From Lingula anatina (taxonomy: Eukaryota > Brachiopoda > Lingulata > Lingulida > Lingulidae), in assembly GCF_001039355.2 (NCBI RefSeq), contig NW_019775447.1:253758-317757 (forward strand): a stretch of 64,000 bases of DNA, in the 5' to 3' direction. How positions within the stretch are numbered: position 1 is the first letter of the stretch; each line of letters opens with the position of its first letter. A program made the position numbers and the translations under genes. Under the pieces are notes generated by a model that was not told the origin of the DNA, searched no databases, and saw nothing but the letters and a program-made list of their open reading frames with translations. Positions 51,201 to 63,016 of this stretch are shown here, one piece after another.

Positions 51201-54200
51201 CAATAGTCAACTCTACAAGTGTTATCTTGAAATACATTTATTATTGAGAAAAATTACCAGTTGGTTAGGTAATTGTTCAGCGCATTGCAGACTTGGCAGA
51301 GTTTTTGGTTTGGATTGCATCTCCATTTTGGGCTCTCCTGGAGAGGAAATGACTTTGTCAGTCACATTTACAAGATGGAATGGCATTCTCAGATCACCTT
51401 CAGTCCCCTGTGTTCATGTTACAGTTCCTCTGGTTTGCATTATATCAGCAAAACTTTTCCTTTGATTATGCTGTATGTTTAAAAGAGAACTCTCTCAGTA
51501 AATTTTTGAACCTCTTTAAAATTTTTGGATTTTAAAATGTGCAGTGTTAGTATATATTCTTGCAATTGGATTAAAATGGCATAAATCAAAGTTTTAAGAT
51601 GTTAAATTTGAAATATATTTTAACAAAAACAGGAATACTTGTTACGAATTGGAAATTATCATCATTTTTTCTTCATGTAAAATTCATTTAAATAAACCCT
51701 TGATTCAGCATGTATTTATCAAGTTTGATTAACATTTTGTGTCTGGTATGTGGGACGCTTGGATGTCTTATGTTTTAAGAGACTTAAATGTGTGGTACAG
51801 CAAGTAAAGTTCTTCGACAGATGTAGAAATGAACAAATTAGGGACTGCTTAACAGTACAAAAACACCATTTCTAACTGCAAAAACTAAAATGTCAAGAGA
51901 TTAGAGGTTTCAGGCTTAGCAACATAGGAGATTACAAAAAATCAAGAAAATGGCACTTTTTTTGTTTTCATAGTGAACATTTTCTTCTTTCAGCAAGGTG
52001 ATTTATATGTAAACTCTCCTGTGAAAGGGTGATTGATGGTTAAATTGAAATTTGAGCTGAGAAAATTTTAACAAAACTTTCCTTAAGAATTCCAAATATT
52101 TGATAATACAAGAAATCCTGTTGTACTGGGTTACCTTACAGTCACATCTGCCTTTCACTACATAAAATGCTCATAAAATACCGATTAGAAAGGGGCATTC
52201 TTAAATAAAGGCCCAGAAACCTGGAGTTTCACTGTTTTGTTTCACACATGTCCATGTTCACAGTCTTGTAGTTTACTTATATATGACAGGAGCCTGAATA
52301 CTTTCATCTATGAAGTTTTTTCGCAGAAGGTATCTGGACTTAGTTGATGACAAGTTATGTGCTTTAATGGGAGTTTGACACCTTGTTGTTTTTTGCTCCA
52401 GTAAACAAAGCTGGTTGAATAAGGGCTCCTGGAAGCGGATGTGTGAAGTCACTGGTTTTGGTGGAATTTTGTTCTGCTCATGATAAAACAGTGAAAAATT
52501 TCATGGACATTTCAGTTTAAAAAAGACAACCCTTTTAAAGGAAGTAGTTTGAAGATGTCTTACAATACAAGCAATTAAGAAATAAACCATTTAATTACTA
52601 ACAAAACAGGCAGCATACCAAGTGTTGTTAGCAAAAATAGGTAGACAGTTGTAAAAGTCTTCAGTGTTTGCACTTGTATAAATTAAAGTTTAATACTATC
52701 TGTCAAGAAATAATTTGTGCAGGCATATCCTTTCTACTGCAGAATATTTCTTTCAAAAAAGGCTATGGTTTGACATTTTAATGCTATTTTCAAGTCAAGA
52801 CGGCATATATGAGGGAGTAAATATAAAGGATTGTAAACTTCAGTCTTAAGACATTCCTGAAGAAAAAAAAATAGCTTTGGAGAAAATGGTTCTAATTCTT
52901 TATAAATTACACTATTTGTTATACCAAAAGGGCAACATAATGGTAGAATTGCTAGAATGTTATTCAGCAATCAAAATATATGGTTCTTTCCATAAATCTC
53001 AAGCTGTCTGAGGCAGGCTTCAAATTGCAAAGCTTTGTTCTTGGCTGATTACAAGAAATTGGCCCAACAGTTTGCTGCATGTGTTAGCTAATGATAGCCA
53101 TATTGGTCTGTTTGGTTGGTAATTTGACACAATTGCAAAGTTCAACTTGACGCACCATTGCAGAGNATACTGAAGTTTGGAGTTTACTAGAAGTTTGGGG
53201 GAAACCTGCACACCAAAAAGGCTTCTCCAGCTACAGGAATAGACATGTGTACGAGGCTATTTCTTCAGAATTAAAAGACGTAAGTAAATTACAACCCTCA
53301 GAGGTGATTAAACTTCGTTTTCACTTTTCCAATGACGTTTGTAAAGTAGTTGGTAAGCTGTTGAGTACTTTTTTATATTCCGTATTGTATCGATTAAATT
53401 TCGTCAGTTTTGTCGTTTTAATTTCTGATGGAGCAACTCAAGAACTAGTTCTTGGTTTTTGAAAGTAATTTTGTTGAGTGTTACCATGGACAAGTCACCC
53501 CCCCCCCCCGTACGTGTTAGGTTTGATAGAGCCAAGTTGTGGTACATTAGCCTTTATATTGTACTCAGTAAAATTGTGAATATGAGTTGTGCAGATAAAG
53601 TTTATGCCTCTTTTCTTTGAATACCTGTGTTTAATGTGGTATTAGCTTTAATTGATTTATTATCCTTACTTATATTTACAGAAATACAACATCTTAAAGG
53701 ATGCAGAGAGCTGCAGAGTAAAAATAAAGAATTTAAAACAAAAGTATAAAAAAATCAAAGATAATTTAAGAAGGAGTGGAGCAGGGGCTACAACATCAGA
53801 AGATTTCCAATTTTTTGATGCCTTAGATGAAATCCTTGGGTGCCGAGCTTCGTCCCAACCTCATGTCCTCCTGGACATGTCTAGTTCATGTAAGTATATG
53901 CTATTTTCACTTAAATGATTTGAATGACTTCTGCTTGAACAAGCTGTTTTTATTTTGTTCCACATGAAATACACAGGGTGAGATTTTTTACCATATTTTT
54001 GTTTCACAGCTACTCAAGATGAGGATGAGGAATCAGTGGAGGACTCCACAGAGTGTGAGGAGGAGGAGAATGAAGTGGAAGAAAGAACTGAGGAAAAGGA
54101 AGTGGTAGAAAGAAAGGAGGAAAAGAAGGAAAAACCTGAGAAAAAATGCTCCACCAAGAAGAGTAAGCAGTGTTTGCTATATTTTTTAATCTTCTAGAAT

Positions 54201-57200
54201 TGAAAGATACTACTTCAAATAATAATAATAATTGTCATACATAATAGAAACAGTAATAAAAACAAATGTTTAATTTATTTTACAAAGAAAAGGGTAAGCC
54301 CTTAGAATGTTTTACAGCTATAAAGTTAATTTTCTGAGAGAAGAGCATCGCTAGGTGATGCTAGTTTATTGTTCTTTACCTAATGTCAAGCACTGGTTTT
54401 GTTATATTATGCTATTGTTAGCTCATTAAAACAGTACTTCGCCTTAACTAACAATTACTAAGCCACAGTTACGTATCAATGGTTCTTTCTTCCTTATAGC
54501 TGCTGCAAGTAGGAAGAGGAAAGAAATTGAGGACTTGATGCAGCCTTTCAACAGGTCTTTTTTAGAGTTGGAGGAAAAGAGAATGAAAGCTGAAAATGAA
54601 AGGGAAAGACGTCAACATGAAGACGATTTAAAATGGAGGAGAGAGGAAAGGGAGATGGAGGCACAAAGAAGGAGGGAGGAAAGGGAACATGAATTGCGCA
54701 TGGCGCAATTGTTTACTAACATGTTTTCAACATTAACTCAAAATGGCGCTGGGTCCTCCAATTCCCCATTCCAACACAAATCCTTTTCGCAAAACAATGG
54801 GCCAGATTATTTTAATTTATAATTTTCACAAACTCAAGTTACATGTTTCTGATATAAAAAATATGATTGCGCCATAAACAATTTGTGTTCTGTTTCCTCC
54901 CTCCTTTATGTCTCCATTATCCATTACCTGGTTACACTAGTGGGCCTGATTTGGTCTTTAGTGTTAGTAGGATAATCTTGCCAAAATCAGGGGGCCCACA
55001 TTGAAATTTTTGGTAGACATTATAAGCTTTGTATTTGTAAAGTTATTTGAAGGTTGAGCATTGGTTTTAACCTTTGCAACACCAATCTCACTTTTTTATT
55101 TTTATTTATTTATTATTATATTTTTTTTGTATTTAGTGTATAAGGTCATATTTTATTTTGAATTTTTATCCAAAAAGTGCCAAATGAAATGCTCATAAAT
55201 ATTGACAATGCTCAGTCTCAGACATAATTATAAATATTTCTGTTAGAATGTAGAAAATTTTCATTTGGTGTCAATTTACATAGATGACATACTTATACTA
55301 GGATGTACTTGTAGAAACATGGACACAACTCTCTCAGTGTGATATTGCTCAGTATTATTTTTTGTAACTAGTTAAACCATTTGGTATGTTACTTACTCAG
55401 CATTAGACAAAGTTATTTTTATATATTGTGTTTTTCCTCCTAAGGACACGCCAGTTAAATTTCGTAGATGGCGTCCACCAGTCACAGATGTTTGAGTTTA
55501 GGATGTGGTAAAAAAAATACACCACAGGAATGAATCTTTTTCACCGAAGTCAGTTCTGGACTGTTCTCTCTGAGAACATTTCATGCTCATTGTATGATTT
55601 CAAGTGCCATACATTTTGTAATACCTGTCTCAGTGTGACTTTGCTCAATTAAATTTTATATCTTGTAACTAGTAAAACCAATTGGTATGTTACTTTAGGA
55701 CAGTGCATTAGACTAGTAAAACCAATTGGTATGTTACTTTAGGACAGTGCATTAGACAAAGTTATTTTTATATATTGTGTTTTTCCTCCTAAGGACACAC
55801 CAGTTAAATTTTGTAGATGGTGTCCACTAGTCACAGATGTTTGAGTTTAGGATGTGGTCTAAAAAATACACCACAGGAATGAATCTTTTTCACCAAAGTC
55901 AGTTCTGGACTGTTCTCTTTGAGAACATTTCATGCTCATTGTATGATTTCAAGTGCCATACATTTTGTAATACTTGTCTCAGTGTGACTTTGCTCAATTT
56001 AATTTTATATCTTGTAACTAGTAAAAACAATTGGTATGTTATTTTAGGACAGTACATTAGACAAAAAGTTATTTTTATATATTACGTTTTTATTCCTAAG
56101 GACACACCGATTTAATATTGTTGGTGACATCGTCTAGTCAAATTATGTCCGAGTGTAGGATGAGGATCCAAAAAAATGCCACCTGAATGAACTTTGTTCA
56201 CTGCAGTCTGTTCTGGCCTTTTTTTTTTTTTTGAAAACGTTGAAGTACCACGATGTCATCCATAAAAGTAAATCAGTGTGGCATTTGTGCCAAACATGTT
56301 ACAGTAGACAATTAGTTATTTTTATGCATATCAGTTTTTGGTGTGCCAAGCCTGCAATACACAAATCAGTATTCCCATAACGGGGGTTTGCAATGATTAA
56401 AAAAACTGCAGAATAAAAGAATAATAGAAGTATATTTACTATTCCGTTTAATTCACTGTATGATTTCAACCCTGGTATTTAAACAACTTATGTTTGTATG
56501 TATTGTAAAAGAAAGTTGAGAACTAATTTCATTGAAAAGAGAATGCAGATTCCAGAGCATCAAAGGCTGTTTAAAACTATTATAACAATTCTACATCCTC
56601 TTGGATATTGTATGTTAACTACAAACTGTCCATGTAGAGTAGATATCAAATACAATATATTAGAATGTAGAAAATTATCAATTTTCACAACATACACACT
56701 GTATCAGTATCACCTGTAACTATACGACTTAACCAACATTTAGTATTGTCTACACAGTAGCATAAATTCAATGTCATGGATACAAGTGCTGCACAAGAGC
56801 ATTTCTGATATTCTGGCCTGCATTAAACCCTTGTAGTGGAATCCCATTATGAGGGGGTCGTTGGGCACAGTTTCGTGGTTGTGGATAGGCCTGATTATGC
56901 TCATCAACGGCTCTGATCCAGTCGTCAGGGAACCCTTCTGCCTCCTGTTCACAGATATTGTGTAGTATACAACAAGTGAGGATGAGCTCAGCCAAAGTAC
57001 TAACGCCAACATCGAGTCTTTTCATTAAGCATCGCCACCTGCCCTTCAAGCGACCAAAACTGTTTTCAATGGTCATTCTAGCCCGCGATAGACATCTGTT
57101 AAAATGCTGTTGTTCGTCACTTAATCTGCCATTGTCATTAAATGGTTTAATGAGAAAATGAGACAGTGGATAAGCAGCATCCCCAATTAGAGACACTGGA

Positions 57201-60200
57201 ACATTCCTGTTATTACCCAGGTTGACTACTCTTTGTCCAAATAGATTGCCATCCATGCCCCTCTCTTGAATCAGACTATTGTTGAAAACCCGTGCATCAT
57301 GCACACTACCAGGCCAACCGATATATATGTCCGTAAAATGGTATCTGTCATTACAGACAGCTTGCAGTTGGATGCTATGCCATCCCTTTCTGTTATAGTA
57401 GTCCCCTTTACTATCAGGTGGAGCAATAATTGGAATGTGAGTCCCATCTATTGCTCCACCTACATTTGGGAATCCCCACTTGTTGGCATATCCCTGAATG
57501 ACTCTATCAAGCTCTGCATCCTGAGGGAACTTTATAAATAAATTCTTTCTTGAAACAACAGCTTGGACAAATCTTTTTACTATTGTTGACACGGTAGAAC
57601 GCCCCACAGCAAACAGATGACTGATTGTCCTATAGCTGTCACCACTTCCCAAAAACCAAAGAGTTATTGCTACCTATTAAATAAAAAATGGGGAGAAGTG
57701 TAAGATTCAATATACAGAATATGTTAAAAACTACCATTATATCATTCCTGTAAAATATTTAGAGTGTTTTTAAAATGCCGGGAAACTTTCCAAATGGTAA
57801 ATTTACTTTGTTTAAAAGTTCAAAGAAACTGCAGAATTAGTATGATATGCAATAATAATAATAATACACATCAACATTTAATATATGGCACTCTTAACAT
57901 ACCTGTTTCTCAACAGTTATGGAATGGCGCAGATGAGTCTCTTGCCTTGTCAACTGTGGTCTCAGAATATTGCATAGAAAATTAAATGAGTCCTTTGACA
58001 TCCTAAAGTTTTCCTTCCATTCTCTTTCTGTAAATGTCCTAAAATACAGGATGAACAAACTAATTGCATTTTTTATGTCAGGATTCTTAATGATATTTGG
58101 AACAAGGAACCAAAAGGGCAAAATTCACAGCTAGGTGAGGGTTTTACTCTGGTCTAACCCATGGCATGCAGAATAAAATAGATCTAACTGTAACCCTATG
58201 TCAGGTTAAAACCTGGCTGTGAAATTGGCCTGAAATATAAATTTAAATTTATGAAAACAATTAAAGTAAATACAAGTAGTACCTCTTAATATTTTATTTT
58301 TTAATATATCTAGGGTAATTATTAAAATTCTATTATCATACTTACACATTAACAGTGTGTTCCCAGAACATGTTTCCTCGGTCTCTGGCCCATACGTTCC
58401 TATTTATAGACTTAGGCATCTGTAGTAAAGTTACTGCCAACATATTCATCTGGTTCATCTAAAAGTAAAATAATACAAATGAAATAGTTAAAATATATTG
58501 CTCCAAAATGATTTTAAACAAGATATCGCGCTAAAAATTAAATATGTTGTGGTGGACGCTGGTGCCCATGCCAAAATGGATACAGATTACAGTAAAACTT
58601 ACCCATACATGCATGAACTACGGCGCTACAGGAGACTATAGCAATAAATGCATTGTGTAATTAATTGTGCAATTTACTATTAAATTTAATAAATAAACCA
58701 ATATTCGTGTTTATTACGGTGGACTTGCATGATAAAAACACCAACCGCATTAATTGCAGTCACTAAAGTAAAACGAATGTAAAGAAAAAAACAACATACG
58801 TGTACTCTTGCCCTCCTTTGAAACCCACCCAGTCTGCGTCTTCTCTCAGAAAGCCTCCTACGTGTGCCGTATACGCGGGGTTGTCTAAGTATGCTTTGCT
58901 TTGCTTTACAACGTTTTTTCCCGAGAAGAAAGCGGAAAAAATTCCAGAGAAATAAACATGTAGCTATTGCCGCCATGTTTCGTACTCCTTGATGCAGCGC
59001 ATGCGCAGTTGCTTAAGCAGGAAGTTGCACCTGGATTTTGGCTTTGCCGATGCGGTTTCCACTTTACAGTGTGAACGCAAAACCGAATCGGATTCCCCAC
59101 GAAAAATCCGGATTATAGAAATGCGCATTTTTGCAACTGTAGTGTGAATGGAGTATNTTTTAAGATGTTAAATTTGAAATATATTTTAACAAAAACAGGA
59201 ATACTTGTTACGAATTGGAAATTATCATCATTTTTTCTTCATGTAAAATTCATTTAAATAAACCCTTGATTCAGCATGTATTTATCAAGTTTGATTAACA
59301 TTTTGTGTCTGGTATGTGGGACGCTTGGATGTCTTATGTTTTAAGAGACTTAAATGTGTGGTACAGCAAGTAAAGTTCTTCGACAGATGTAGAAATGAAC
59401 AAATTAGGGACTGCTTAACAGTACAAAAACACCATTTCTAACTGCAAAAACTAAAATGTCAAGAGATTAGAGGTTTCAGGCTTAGCAACATAGGAGATTA
59501 CAAAAAATCAAGAAAATGGCACTTTTTTTGTTTTCATAGTGAACATTTTCTTCTTTCAGCAAGGTGATTTATATGTAAACTCTCCTGTGAAAGGGTGATT
59601 GATGGTTAAATTGAAATTTGAGCTGAGAAAATTTTAACAAAACTTTCCTTAAGAATTCCAAATATTTGATAATACAAGAAATCCTGTTGTACTGGGTTAC
59701 CTTACAGTCACATCTGCCTTTCACTACATAAAATGCTCATAAAATACCGATTAGAAAGGGGCATTCTTAAATAAAGGCCCAGAAACCTGGAGTTTCACTG
59801 TTTTGTTTCACACATGTCCATGTTCACAGTCTTGTAGTTTACTTATATATGACAGGAGCCTGAATACTTTCATCTATGAAGTTTTTTCGCAGAAGGTATC
59901 TGGACTTAGTTGATGACAAGTTATGTGCTTTAATGGGAGTTTGACACCTTGTTGTTTTTTGCTCCAGTAAACAAAGCTGGTTGAATAAGGGCTCCTGGAA
60001 GCGGATGTGTGAAGTCACTGGTTTTGGTGGAATTTTGTTCTGCTCATGATAAAACAGTGAAAAATTTCATGGACATTTCAGTTTAAAAAAGACAACCCTT
60101 TTAAAGGAAGTAGTTTGAAGATGTCTTACAATACAAGCAATTAAGAAATAAACCATTTAATTACTAACAAAACAGGCAGCATACCAAGTGTTGTTAGCAA

Positions 60201-63016
60201 AAATAGGTAGACAGTTGTAAAAGTCTTCAGTGTTTGCACTTGTATAAATTAAAGTTTAATACTATCTGTCAAGAAATAATTTGTGCAGGCATATCCTTTC
60301 TACTGCAGAATATTTCTTTCAAAAAAGGCTATGGTTTGACATTTTAATGCTATTTTCAAGTCAAGACGGCATATATGAGGGAGTAAATATAAAGGATTGT
60401 AAACTTCAGTCTTAAGACATTCCTGAAGAAAAAAAAATAGCTTTGGAGAAAATGGTTCTAATTCTTTATAAATTACACTATTTGTTATACCAAAAGGGCA
60501 ACATAATGGTAGAATTGCTAGAATGTTATTCAGCAATCAAAATATATGGTTCTTTCCATAAATCTCAAGCTGTCTGAGGCAGGCTTCAAATTGCAAAGCT
60601 TTGTTCTTGGCTGATTACAAGAAATTGGCCCAACAGTTTGCTGCATGTGTTAGCTAATGATAGCCATATTGGTCTGTTTGGTTGGTAATTTGACACAATT
60701 GCAAAGTTCAACTTGACGCACCATTGCAGAGGGCTTTTCACTGCACATGTATGATGATTTGTTGTTCATTTTCTCGAGGAAAGCAGACGGACAGGGCAGG
60801 AACAACCGTCTGTCAGATGGCAGTTGCAATCTGCAACTGATTTATAGTGAAAATTTTCTCTCTTTATCTATTCGTCTTTTTGTAGTTTTTTTCAACGTAT
60901 GGTGGCTGAATCTGATGTTTTATCATAATTTGTGTATTTTATCAATAATTAATAAGCAACAAATGTATTTTATTTACATTTATTTAAAGATCTTGCTAAG
61001 TTCAAATCTGTCTTTATTGCTACTGGTATATTCAGTCTCCTGATTTTTTAAAATGCTGATAAAAAGATTTTATGGTTTAGAAACAAAAAAGAGAGTACTG
61101 ATTTATTTTATGTTCTTCAATTTATTATGGGGTGTGGTTGCAAAAAGATAGGTTGATATTATGTTTAAACCATTGTCACCAATTAAAGTCATTATAATTT
61201 TTAAGGGAGTCATATAACAAGCTAAAGAGTATGTTCTTCAATATTTCAGCAATATGTAATGGGGGCTGTCTGAACTCGGGTCGCTGTATAGGGCCAGACA
61301 AGTGTGCATGTAGCTATGGGTATTCTGGGCAGAGATGTGATCAAGGTAAGGCCAGATTCTTTTGACTAAACATAAAGTTGTTACAATAAGGGACTGCTGT
61401 GCCTACTGTTTGTATTGTTTTTCCTTTGAACTGTATGCCATTTACTTTTTTTTCTGCACTCGACTGCAGTCTTTTTTTTGCTATGCTTTTAGAATATAGA
61501 TAAAGTAGACTCGTACAAAATTAAAGCAGAGTATTTTGTTTAGGCACCATAAATGATGAAATATTCTTGCTATCAGACAGAAAATTTTCTAATCTAAAAT
61601 GATAATGATATAATAATAATATCAATAATACTTAAATTTGTATACAGTTTAAAATCCAAATTGTTCAGTAAACTTTACCATGTAGTGCAACAAAGAATAT
61701 ATAAGGGTTGTAAATTAGAGAAATAGTGTTGTCGAAGTGCCCTTTTTACTATGTGCAGTCCCTTTCTTGTCATAATGACTATTACTAAGAATTAGCATAC
61801 AATATACAACTTAGTCTTATTTCACCAAGGTTCTTGTCACTTTAATAACTGCCCCTGTTTTTTTCCACAGATTATAGAACTGGGCCTTGTTATACAGAGG
61901 TTACCAATAACATGTGCAAGGGGCAGCTCCCAGGGGTTGTATGTACTAAGGCATTGTGTTGTTCCACCATTGGTAAAGCCTGGGGAAGACCATGTGAACA
62001 GTGCCCACTAACCACACACCCATGTAGGAGAGGCTATATTCTGAACCCTAGGGACAACACTTGTGAAGGTACATGATGTAGATGAATTAATTATGAAAAT
62101 ATGAAACTGAAAGTATGATTGTCTAAGTGTCATCTAAAGGTCATGGGATTATGAGGGTTTTTGTTATCTCTTGGAGATTTTGTGAAAGAAATGTTACAGC
62201 ACATACATAAATGAATGCAAGTACATTGATGTGTACAGAAATTAAGACATTCAGAATACATTTTGTAATTGTCTTAAATGAATGAGTGTATGAAGTCACA
62301 CCAACATATGTAAATATATATACTAATACATGTATATGTACACATATAGATTTGCAAAAATACCTCACACATTTATATGCACACATGCACGCACGCACGC
62401 ATGCACACACACACACACACACATTTGTATTATAAATAATATATTTCTATAGTACACCGTAGTAAAAAGGGATTTCCTAATTTGTCTCTCCAGATATAAA
62501 TGAGTGTCAAGCCATCCCAGGCCTATGTATTGGGGCTCCGTGTGTGAACACACTGGGCTCATACAGGTGTGAGTGCACAGCAGGACAGAGGCGGAACCCA
62601 GTGACCAACGCTTGTGAAGGTAGGCAACAATGGAGAAGATGACTCTCAGATTTAATCAATCAACTTATGGTCACCATTTAACAAAGTATGTAAAAGACAC
62701 AAATTAAATGATAACCTGACAAAAGAACTTTCAGTACTTTTCAGTTGTTTTAGCCAATACAAATTGTATACTCATTTATCAAAATTATATATGCCAGAAC
62801 TAACTTGGAAAATCTGGGTGTGTTTTAAGCCGCTGTGTGCTTTAGATCATGTTACTTTGGATTGTACTTAAATCTGATGTACTGTTTCAGATATAGATGA
62901 ATGTCTTGAACAGCCTGGAAGCTGTCCCAATGGAATATGTACTAATACAGAAGGGAGCTATTTTTGTACCTGCAATGAAGGATATGAACTGTCCACAGAC
63001 AGAACAGCCTGCATTG
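45252..63016 (+). CDS. FBN: Fibrillin, 5' half (exons 1-8; continues beyond the window)
   Basis: Exons 45252-45373, 46308-46390, 46873-46968, 50211-50630, 61250-61345, 61871-62068, 62494-62619 and 62891-63016 join in phase with consensus splice sites and give 422 complete codons. Order: signal peptide ([18 protein letters not shown]), FUN region ([17 protein letters not shown]), EGF1 ([17 protein letters not shown]), a Ser/Gln-rich insert and EGF2, EGF3 ([18 protein letters not shown]), hybrid domain 1 with nine Cys ([16 protein letters not shown]), and cbEGF1 and cbEGF2 with DINEC/DIDEC and N-T-x-G-S-Y calcium-binding text. This is the N-terminal order of vertebrate fibrillins, extracellular microfibril proteins. 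Exons match domains one to one from exon 5 on. The next exon (TB1 expected) is not in the window. Intron 4 is inflated by a probable assembly error. Confidence 0.95.
46969..50210 (+). other. Fibrillin intron 3
   Basis: A 3.2 kb intron without supported coding sequence on either strand. An A-rich run lies near 48320. Confidence 0.6.
50211..50630 (+). other. FBN: Fibrillin exon 4: low-complexity insert plus reduced EGF2
   Basis: The exon encodes residues 101-240. The first 111 or so are rich in Ser, Tyr, Ala and Gln ([19 protein letters not shown]), then basic ([20 protein letters not shown]), then Gln/Pro-rich. The final 28 residues are EGF2 ([20 protein letters not shown]). It has only four Cys: the first and third of the usual six are replaced, by Ser or Ala and by Trp. 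Confidence 0.85.
50840..50871. repeat. (TATG)n microsatellite
   Basis: About six TATG units in fibrillin intron 4. Confidence 0.9.
51592..53165. repeat. 1,574 bp direct duplicate, copy 1 (probable assembly overlap)
   Basis: Starts TTTTAAGATGTTAAATTTG and ends CACCATTGCAGAG directly before the n at 53166. Copy 2 at 59158-60731 has the same length and appears identical wherever compared, including identical translations of the minus ORFs at 52734-52970 and 60300-60536. No coding function is recognised. Confidence 0.95.
53168..54822 (+). CDS. Harbinger-associated Myb/SANT-like DNA-binding protein (5' end missing)
   Basis: Exons: up to 53279 ([33 protein letters not shown]), 53682-53889 ([20 protein letters not shown]), 54010-54162 (Glu/Lys-rich acidic region) and 54500-54822 (coiled-coil-like [19 protein letters not shown], ending DYFNL and stop). 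Phases agree at every junction with GTAAG-type donors and CAG or TAG acceptors. The first two exons form a Myb/SANT-like trihelix domain as in MSANTD proteins and Harbinger Myb-like partners, which recruit the transposase to DNA and the nucleus. The start codon and first residues of the domain are cut off by the contig end at 53167. Apart from that, no lesion is seen. Confidence 0.87.
54823..56773. repeat. Non-coding centre of the Harbinger element with a tandem repeat of about 310-350 bp
   Basis: AAGGACACGCCAGTTAAATT at about 55442 recurs at about 55791 and, degraded, at about 56098. The following text (ATACACCACAGGAATGAATC, GTATGATTTCAAGTGCC) repeats with it, and a partial unit precedes at about 55325. 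Unit 1 contains an extra 46 bp internal duplication (GTGCATTAGACTAGTAAAAC). The ORF at 55837-56115 lies inside the repeat and is not considered coding. Confidence 0.8.
56774..58976 (-). CDS. PIF/Harbinger transposase (HARBI1-like nuclease)
   Basis: Four exons fit: 58976-58800 (ATG start, [20 protein letters not shown]; this exon is the least certain), 58458-58346 ([18 protein letters not shown]), 58038-57903 ([20 protein letters not shown]) and 57673-56774 (main exon to stop), all in phase, for about 441 residues. The main exon has [20 protein letters not shown] (helix-turn-helix) and the DDE nuclease motifs: AIDGTHIPI (D at about 218), LIGDAAYPL (D at about 307) and [13 protein letters not shown] (E at about 345). 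HDARVF and CILHNICE are also conserved in this family. No stop or frameshift interrupts it, so this copy may be active or recently so. Confidence 0.92.
59158..60731. repeat. 1,574 bp direct duplicate, copy 2
   Basis: Same length and orientation as 51592-53165, beginning directly after the n at 59157. Here the sequence continues past GCAGAG into GGCTTTTCACTGC and on to fibrillin exon 5, so this copy is joined to the true downstream intron. Confidence 0.95.
62370..62422. repeat. (CA)n and GCAC-rich microsatellite
   Basis: GCACGCACGCATGCACACAC-type run in fibrillin intron 6. A similar one is at 63312-63361. Confidence 0.9.

Larger units (their letters stand above)
53167..59156. mobile_element. 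PIF/Harbinger DNA transposon (nearly complete, on its own contig)
   Basis: The block between the two n characters carries the two genes typical of Harbinger elements: a Myb/SANT-like protein gene on the plus strand (53168-54822) and a transposase gene on the minus strand (58976-56774), convergent, with a tandem repeat between them. The left end cuts into the first visible exon of the Myb gene, so that terminus is missing. The right end (CTGTAGTGTGAATGGAGTAT) stops at the n before a clear TIR/TSD. Confidence 0.88.

Noticed and set aside
52734-52970. Minus ORF of 78 residues present twice, identical at 60300-60536
   Set aside because: The identity comes from the 1,574 bp duplicated assembly segment, so it is not evidence of selection.
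60732-60860. GGCTTTTCACTGC at the end of the second duplicate as a Harbinger terminal repeat or MITE
   Set aside because: It is only loosely like the right end of the Harbinger block (TTCACACTACAG on the minus strand) and no matching inverted end or target duplication is convincing.
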